Below, in pieces: positions 52,201 to 61,200 of a stretch of DNA of 64,000 nt (the first letter of the stretch is position 1; the number at the start of each line of letters is the position of its first letter). A model generated the notes under the pieces. The model had not been told where the DNA came from and did not search any database. It was given only the letters and a program-made list of their open reading frames with translations. The DNA is from Nocardia sp. NBC_01730 (lineage in GTDB: Bacteria; Actinomycetota; Actinomycetes; Mycobacteriales; Mycobacteriaceae), in assembly GCF_035920445.1 (NCBI RefSeq), contig NZ_CP109162.1, positions 6,944,001 to 7,008,000 on the forward strand, read 5' to 3'. The position numbers were made by a program, and so were the translations under genes.

Positions 52201-55200
52201 GATCACCCGGCAGCCAGCCCAGCAACCCGACGGGCAGCCACTGCTGCACCTGCGGGTCCCCGCGGGCACCCGGGTCCGCTGGGACAGCAGCCGACGACAG
52301 TTGGAGGTGCACGAAGACCTGGAATGGGTGACCACCCGCGTCGTCACCGACAAGCAGGGCCGCGAGCACGTCTACGGCGTCGCCCGACAGATCGCACCCG
52401 CCCAGTGGGGCATGCGGTGCCTCCCGGAGGCAGCCGTCGACGCGTGGAACCATGTCGGCGCCGACATGCCACCGGGGTTGGCCGGTTTCCGGGCAGGCAT
52501 GCAGGGTGTGCTGTTGGGGGACGCGCCCTCGGTAACGGGGATCGGGTGGAGCTCGGAGATCGAATCGCTCCAGGATGCCCACGACCGGGTGGCGAGCGAG
52601 GGCGGCGCGGTCGTCGTGACGATGGTGTACAAGGGCGTGAACGGGCAGCCACCGCAGTGGGGTCACGCGGTGACTTTCAAGGAGCGCGCGGACGGCGTGG
52701 TGGTGGTGCACGAGGAGGGCGTGGACGAGGACGTCCCCTTCGACGAGTGGACGCCGCCGCCGCCGGACGAGATACAGGCCGTGTTGGGCATGGCGCTGAC
52801 CGCCCGTGGCATCCCCGACCCGGCGTACGTCCCCGGCCAGTGGCTCCCCGACGCCGCACGGGCTTTCGCGAACGTCCGCATCGGCGTGGTACTGGACCCC
52901 GCGGCGGACGCGGTACGAATGCTGTCGGCGGAACTGCCGAGCTGGGTGCGAAGCCGGTTGCTGGAAGGGGAGCATCCGGTCAAGACCAGTCATCGGTGGA
53001 TTCTCGAAGACCACAACCACGGCTCGTTCCTATTTCGTTCCCTGGTGGCTGAGATCGCGACCCGGGGTCAGGATCATCCGTCTCAGACCAAGGCACTGAT
53101 CCACGAGCTCGTGCACGCCGAGATGTTCCTGTCCGGGCAGACCCCGAATGTCGCCACCATGTCCGAGGCCGACTACGTGGACGCCATGATCAGGGAAGAA
53201 GCGTTGGCCTTCGCGCGCCAGTCCTGGGTTGTGCAGGCGTTGGGCGTGCTCGGCTTCAAAGTTCCGATCAGGCCGGAGGAAACACTTTACTGCGATACTT
53301 TCGACAAGGCGTATGCCGATGCCGCTGCAAAGAATTCTGGTCTCTCGCGGGATGAATTGCGTGCCCGTGCCCACGAGGAGGGTATGCACGCCCTGCAGGA
53401 ACGGCTGAAGCATCCGAGGTATTCCTACACAGAAAATTATCGGGGTTACTGGAAAGACTTCCGCGAACACGATTTCCCCTTGCTGCATCGGGCGACCACA
53501 CCGGAGCGCGCCGAACAACTACGGCAACTGGCACTGCAGAAATCCGCGGCAACCCGGGACCGACAGGTCGTGCATCGTTCGGCGACAGCGGAGACGGAGC
53601 GGCTGAATGCGATCGCAAGCGAATCGATGTCCGAACGTGACAGGCGCCGCTGGGAACAGGGCACCTTGATCCTGCGGGATCTTGTCGCTCTGCGCTCGCA
53701 ACTGCAGGCGCGGGAGCAGAAGATCATCGACGCAATCGAAGATCTGGCTGTCCGTGACGTGATCACGGCACGCACGCAGCGGCACCGAGGAAGGCGAGTA
53801 CACGACCGGGCTGTCCTGATCTCAGACGACAACGGAACTCGGCTGGTAGTGGCAGCCGACAGCGGTGGCTACGACCATGTTCTCGAAGAATTGGGCGGTA
53901 CGCATCCCGGAGTCGTGCGGAATGTGAGACTTGGGCGGATAGGCCTCGAATACCTGCGGGTCGGAGTCGATTACACGGGAACTGTGTTGGTTGCCCAGAT
54001 CGAGAATCCGCAGCAGGCTGCCCCCAGCCGTCCTCCAGAAATCACCTCGATGGACTTGGCCCAGCAGGCGGGCGAACAGCGGATCGCTCAGGCGCGGCAG
54101 TTGCTCGTCCAGACCGAGGTCGGCAGGTGGGCCGATAACGTCCTGACGGACAACGATATCCGTATTTTGCTCGAAGCGACACGCGGTGACCGACTGTACC
54201 CGGCCAGGAAAACGTTGGTCCTCGACGCTGGGGCTACCGACGTGGAACTCATGGCAACCATGGTGCGTGGGGCCGGTTATGTCGAATTGGAGCGCACCAG
54301 AGAGCAGGGTCCCGCGCACCGGATCCGAATGCACTTTTCGCGTGTGGCCTACGTCGACCAGATGCTCGACGAGGAGACCGAGGCACATATTCAGGCGATC
54401 CTGGCCGTGCGGGAGCTCCGGGCTGAACTTCGGGCTGAAGGCGCTGATGTCCCGGAGAGCCCAGAAGAGCAGGCTTATCGCGGTGTCGATGAAGCGACCG
54501 CGTTCACCACGTTGCGGTCGTTCCTCGAGCATCGAAAGCCGGCATTCTCCGATTCGACGTATGCCGAGATCTACGGAGCAGCGTGGGATGAAGCGCACGG
54601 AGAGCTACCAGATCTGCCCATCATCCTGGATGAACAGACGGTAGCGGCGCGGAAGGCTGCCGTGGCCGAAGAATGGCAGGAAGCTCGAGCCCGACGGACT
54701 GAGGCTCGGGCAGCGCTGTCGGAATTCTTGGATACCGAACTGGCGGAATTGGATCCGCTGTCGGAACGACTGGAACTGATGCGCCGCAGCACGGACTCGA
54801 ACACTGTTGAGTTGGCCGAGCGGATCGACGCCTTCCATCGGGCCGCTGCCAGGTTCGATCATCTGTGTGATGTAGCCGCCGCGTATGGGCGCTGGGAGCA
54901 GCTGCACCCCGCTCACGAGCAGGCGCGAGCGGCGTTGGCTGCCACAGTCAACTTCCCCTTGGAGCAGATGAACGGCGCCTGGGTTGCCAGACTGTTGATG
55001 CAGGCCCAGGAAGAAATGGCCGGTACTGCGATGGGAGACCGGCTCACCGAGCTGTGTGAGCAGGTCTTGGCCCTTCCTCGGGAGGACGCGGAAGTCCGAC
55101 GACTCGACGCCCACGCATTGGCCACGGTCACGGACACCACATCGCCGTTGCCGGTGGAACACGCCGTACCGATGACTGCGCCGCAACCCACTGCGATCAC

Positions 55201-58200
55201 TGGTGTCGATGAAAGCGAGTCCGACCAGGAGCCGAGTCGGGCCGATACTTCCCGCAGCTTCGAACCCGCATCTGTTGTGGCCGATGAGGCCACAGTGGAA
55301 ACGACCGCTCGCCGGAAAGCCGCTGACCTGCTTCGCTTGGTCGAAGCCGTGGAGACGATGCCGGAACTCGGCGAAGACATCAAGGCTCACGTCGTTCTGC
55401 TGGCAGGCAAGGTGTTGAACGGCAACACGCGTCTGGGTGCGATTGCGCAGGTCGACGGCGGTCACCGGGTCTCCGTGCTGGATTCCGACGGCAGCCAGAT
55501 GACGGACATCGAGATTGTCGGCGAGGTGGTGCGGGTGCGGACGCACCTGCGTTCCGACCGGTCGCATCGCGTACCGGCTACGACGAGCATGCTGTTCGAG
55601 TTGATCTCCGGCTGGGGGGACCAGCAGGTTGCCCGGGTGAGCACCGCGGTGATGCGGCAGACCACCGAGGTGGGCGAGAAGCTCGGCCTGCCCACGGTTC
55701 GGCTGGTAGGTGCCGACGGCGTCGTCACTATGGAGCTGTCCGCGGGGCACCTGGATGTCACGGTCGACAGCAGCAACGGCAACCTGACGCTGCCTTTCGA
55801 TGCCGGCAACGGCGATTCGCCGGATGGAGGCATCGGGCCGCGGTCCGCCCCTGGCGCGGTGTCGGCCACTGCCGACAGCCGGACAGCCCCGTCGCCGGAA
55901 GCCGAACGGCTGGGGCCTGCGTTGGCGCAGCTGCGGCGGGATGCGGATGTGCGGGTCAAGCAGTTGCGTGGTGAGGTCACCGCGATCTGCGCGGACGTGA
56001 TCGACCCGAACCTTCTGTTGAGGCCGAAGTCGACGGTGCGTGCCGAGTGGTCGCACAAGCGCGACCGGGATCGCGCTGCGCTGGCCGAGCTGCTCGGAAT
56101 GACACCCGCGGACCTGTTCCACGACGACCAGGTGCAGCGGGTATTCGACGAACTAGCCGAGCGCGAGTCGAGGTCGGGCAAGACAGTTGCTCTGGCAGCG
56201 GCCGAACGACGGTTCCGTGACGTGCACAAACTGATGCGGCTGGTCGAGGAATCCGACCAGCTGCGTGCCAGGTCGCGGCAGATCAAGGCGTTGGAGTACG
56301 CACTGCACGAGGCCAGGGCACAGCTGCGGCTCGACCCAGGGAAGGCTCGCGACTACCGCAGGCTGCTCGCCGAGGCGGCGGAGCTGGAACGGCTGGTGGT
56401 GGAATTGCGGCAGGTCGAACAGCCGCTGCCACCGTTGGAGCGGGTGCGCGGTGAGCGGATCGTGCTGGCGAAATACGGGCTGCAGGAGGGGCCGCAGGCT
56501 TCCGTCGAGATCACCCGGGACCGGCTGCTGAGCCTGTACGGCTCCACGCTGCGGGAATTGACCCCGCTCATGTCGGAAAACCCGGAGTGGCTGACCGCCG
56601 AGGAACTGGTCGAACTGGCACCGGAGTCCGACGAGTCGTCCGAGGCTGGGAAGCGGGCGCGGCTGGCCAGGGAGTTCCAGGAACTGCGGGTGCTGCTCGC
56701 CCATTTCGACGTGATCGCCGAACGCAAACGAACTCGCCACCGGCTCACGATGGATCTGGACCTGGGGTTGTCGGTCGCGATCCCACAATCGGACGGTGCG
56801 GGACGCCGGGTGGCGCGCTTGAAGCTACGCCCAGGATTGGCGGGTACCCGGGTAGAAGCCGTTGAAAACGGCGACACCGAGTTGGTGCAGCGGATCGACA
56901 CGCTGGAAGCAGCGGTGCGCGAAGCATATGTTCGCCGTGCCGCAGCGAAGACCCGGCTGGTCGACCTGCGCCGCACACACCTGAAGCAGCATCCGGAGGA
57001 TCTCGACCTGCTGGAAAGGTTGCTGGACCCGCGGCAGCTTCACCTGGACCCGCAGCAATATCGCCGAATGGCGGCCGTGCTGCCTGCGGACAATGGGTTG
57101 GCTGTGCGCTACCGGTCGTTGGCCGCGTTCGCCGAAACGGCCACCGAACATCGGCGCTGGGAGCTGCGATTCGACCGGCTGCGTGCGCGTGCCCGGCAAC
57201 TCGAAGATCTCGCCGTCGAACGCCACTCGCTCCTGGTCGAATACGGTGCGAACCATCAGCGCTACCTTGAGCTGAGCGAGCAGGTCGGGGTGTCCGACGA
57301 GGGCTTCCGGGACAACTTCCTTGCCCTCAGCGATCAGCGTGCGGAGATCGGAGCGCGCCTGGAACATGGGCTCAGGGAGTTCGGGCTGTGGAACCCGGGC
57401 CAGGAATTGGACTACGACCAGGCGAAGCAACTGTCGGAGTGGCCTGCGGAAGGAACGCTGGGTCCGCATCCGTTCCTGCGGCAGCTGGCGGCGAAATACG
57501 TCGAGCTGTCCGATCAGGTGCAGGCTCGGGAAGACCTGCTGGCGAGCGCGGGCGCGCTTCGCGACCAATATGGCGAGATCGACCGAGTCTCCGGCCTGCT
57601 CGACGCCGGTTTGACCGACGCGATCACGCCCGCCGCGATGCCGAAGAAGCTGCGCGGTCTGATGAACTGCGCTCCCGTGGTGACGAAGGCCGGGCGTGCG
57701 TTCATCGCGAAGATGACCGGCCACGAGCCGAATGCCTCGGCGCTCGAGGACAACGCCACCGTCAAGCAACAGGGTGTGCTGGAAGTCGAGTTGGCTCGCA
57801 CGCTCGGCGGGGACTGGCACGAACCCGGCTTCGGCTCAGGCGTCGCCGGCTTGCGGCGCGCGGTGCGGATGGTGGAGAACGGTGCGGCCGGGTTCATCGC
57901 TGGCGCAATGGTGTTCGGTGACGCCGGGGCGCATGCCTGGGCGGTCGAGTTGAACGACGACGGCGAGGTGGTGATCACCGAGAAGATCAAGGGGATGAAG
58001 CGCACCTGGACCGGCAAGGCCGCGGTTGAGCGTTGGTTGGCCGAGCGGGGCGAGTGGAACATCACCGATGTATTCGGGATCGTCATCAAAACCGATGGCA
58101 CCCCGGAGGTTCCGTTCGACGAGAACCGTGACCGCCTGGAGGTCGTCAGCCGGATCGCCCCGGCTGGCCCGATCGGCGCCGCCCCGGCTGTGGCCGAGCC

Positions 58201-61200
58201 GCGTGCCGGACCACTGGCCGCCGAACAAGCCCGGATGCAGGCGGTGCTGGATGCGCTGGACAACGTCGGCGCGAGCACCCGGGACGAAACCCTCCGGCTG
58301 CTCGACGATGCGCTGAACTTCCCCGGCGCCTGGCTCGGACCGGTGGAGGTTGTCGGTGGGGTCCACCGGGTCACGGTCCTCGACCAGGCCGGGACGCTGC
58401 TGACCGTCCAGGTCGGCATCGGTCCCGATGCCTCCGCGACCGCGAGAGTGCACTTGCCGCCGGTGCGCGGTCTCGACGCCGCGCCCCGCGCCGTGGTCAC
58501 GGGGCTGCTCACCGATGCGATGGTGCGCCAGGCGACCGGCGCGGAGTTGACCGACTCCAGCCCACCGCTGGTCCGGTTGCGCCGCCACAGCGCACTGGTG
58601 TTGGCGCAGCTGGATGTGTCGGAGCGGTTGCATGCCGATCGAGCTGATCGGCGAACGATGGGCGCTGCTGTGTCGGAGCTGTTGCAGCCGGGGTCCGAGG
58701 CTCGGACCTGGTTGCTGGCAGCGCAGTCTCGGGCGCGGGAAGCCTTGCTCGGCGAGGGATTCCGTCCGGAAGAAGTGGCCACTGCGACGCAAATGCAACA
58801 GGTGGTCGCCACGTTGCGCGCCGAGCGCGGAAAGGTAGCGGCCGAGCTCGAGCAGCCGTACGAGCTGATGATCCGGGTCGAGGAAGCCGAGCGTCACGAA
58901 AAGCTGGTGCGGCTGGAACACGAGTTGCTCGACGCTTACCAGCGACTGCGCCGGGGGGCGTGCACGAGCGCGGAGTTCCGGCGGATGGCGGCCAAGGTTG
59001 CCCGGGTCGACGAGATCGCCGCGGCTGTAGCGGCCGTCGAGGGCCGGGACCGACTGCCGGAACCGGTCCGCGACCGTCCGGTCGAGTCGACCCTGGCGGA
59101 GCACGGCCTGGTTCCTCAGCACATCCCGGCAGGCGAGGGAATCGAAGCCCGGCTGCGTGGGGAGCTGGAGCAGACGCGCAGGCTCTTGGCGGCGCAGCTG
59201 CACCAGGACCCGATGCCGTTGAGCGACGCGTGGTTGGTGCAGGAGTGGGCGCCGGCGCCGGAACAGCATCCGGTGCTCGCCGAGTTCCTGTTGGATGTCG
59301 AAGAACCGCCGAAAGACGAACGGCAGCGCGCGATCTGGACACAGCGGCAGGGAGAAGCGCGGTACAAGATCTGGGCCGACAGCGTCCGAGCTGACCAGAC
59401 CGCCGAGTTCCTTGAACTGCGCAGGCTGGTTGCGCTCTTCGACGAGCTCCACAGCCAGGAGGAGCGGCTGGACGGGCTGCGCGCCGAACTGGATGCCGCC
59501 CTGGACAGCCGTGCACGGCCATCCGACGCGGAACGCCTGCAGGCGGTTCTGGATGCGGTGGCCGGTGCGGACGAGACCACCCGGGATGCGGTTGTCCGGG
59601 TGTTGGAGGGCGTGCTCAACCTCGACGGCGCCCGGCTCGGGGACGTGATGGTGGTCGGCGACGCCCACCGCATCCAGGTCACCGACCGCGACGGATCGCT
59701 GTTGACCGTCCAGGTAGGCACCGGCCCGGACGCGACAGTGACTGTGGAAATGCGGCTGCGACAGGATGATCCGGACCGGGCCGCCATAGCGTTGCGCCTG
59801 GTGTCCGGGCTGGTGACGGGCTGGCCGCAGTCCGAACAGCTCGTCGGTGTGTTGCGAGAACCGCTGGCAGGCCTGGACGGTGACTGCATCGTGGAAGTTT
59901 CCGGTCCGCGTGGCGCCCGGGAAATCGACGTCGCAGCCAACGACGGAAACAGTGTTCGGACCTGGTATTTCGACGAGAACGACGGGAGCCAAGGGGCGCC
60001 GAGCCCGGCACCGGACGGTATCCCCCGTCCGCGGTCCGGGCAATCCGCCGGTGACACAGCCGCCACGACACCCCCACATGCGGCGGGCCAGGGCGATCTC
60101 CTCACCACCGCCGCGACCGGGATGGACCGCCTGCTGCAAAGTGACGGTGCGGCTGAGTTCCGGCCGCCTGGTGACCAATCGCGCGAGCGGCTGACTCTCG
60201 ACATCGAACGTGGCCAGGCTCGTGATGCGATCGCCACGGCGGTGCGGGCGGCCTTCGACACCCTGCCTGCGGATGTCCGGACGACCGGGGACGTGCAGGC
60301 GGCGGCCGACGATGTGGTGCGGTACCGCCAGGATGCCCTCGATGTGCTGCGGGACAAGGGGATAGCCGAAGCAGAGTTCGATGCGTTGTCGGCTGCGTTC
60401 CGGGATTTCGTCGTCGCCGACGAAAAGGTTCGGGCGGCCGACGAACAGGGTGCGTGGCGGATTCAGACGCAGGCGGATGCGGCCGCGGCCCGGATCAAGC
60501 GTGAGCGTCGTTCCGGTCGGCCGGAGGGCGTCGTGCCGGTGCCTGCCGAGCCGCCGCCGGTGGATGGCAATTGTGCGCCGCTGGCTGGGCAGGCGGCCAA
60601 CGATTACTACCACGATGTGCGTGGTGGTGAGCGGGCTGTGGCGATGCCGGAGGTCGCTGTCGATGACGAGGGCACCCCGGGTGCTGCGCTGTCCTGGTTG
60701 GCCGGCGGGCATGCGGATCCCGTCGCCGACATGGTCGGTGTGCCCGCGGGTTACGTGGTCGACGGGGTGACCGGTCACGAAGTTGTCGCCGCCACGTTGT
60801 TGGGTGTCGAGCCTGGTCGGACTCCTACTGAGGAGCAGCGTGAAGAAAACCATGGTCGCGGCATGCTGGTTATCGACACCTATCACCGTCGTGTGGGTGC
60901 CGAAGAGTCTCGCCCGCATGCCTATTTCGTGGTCAACCACCACGGGGAGTTGCTGAAGTTCGATCGCAGCGGCAATCTGATCGGTGAGTTCGTCCCTGGC
61001 GACGCGGATGGTTTGGTGGCCTACAGCCATGGCATCGAACTCGATGCCGAGGGCAACGCGGTCCGCCCGCTCGAGGTGACCTTGGACCCGCCGCCCGGCC
61101 GCCCACTCGAAACGGATCCGGATGCGTCGACCCCGCGGGCCAGGCGTCGGCGGCTGGGCGATATCACCGGGTCGGACGGCGGTGACCGGCGTCGACACCT

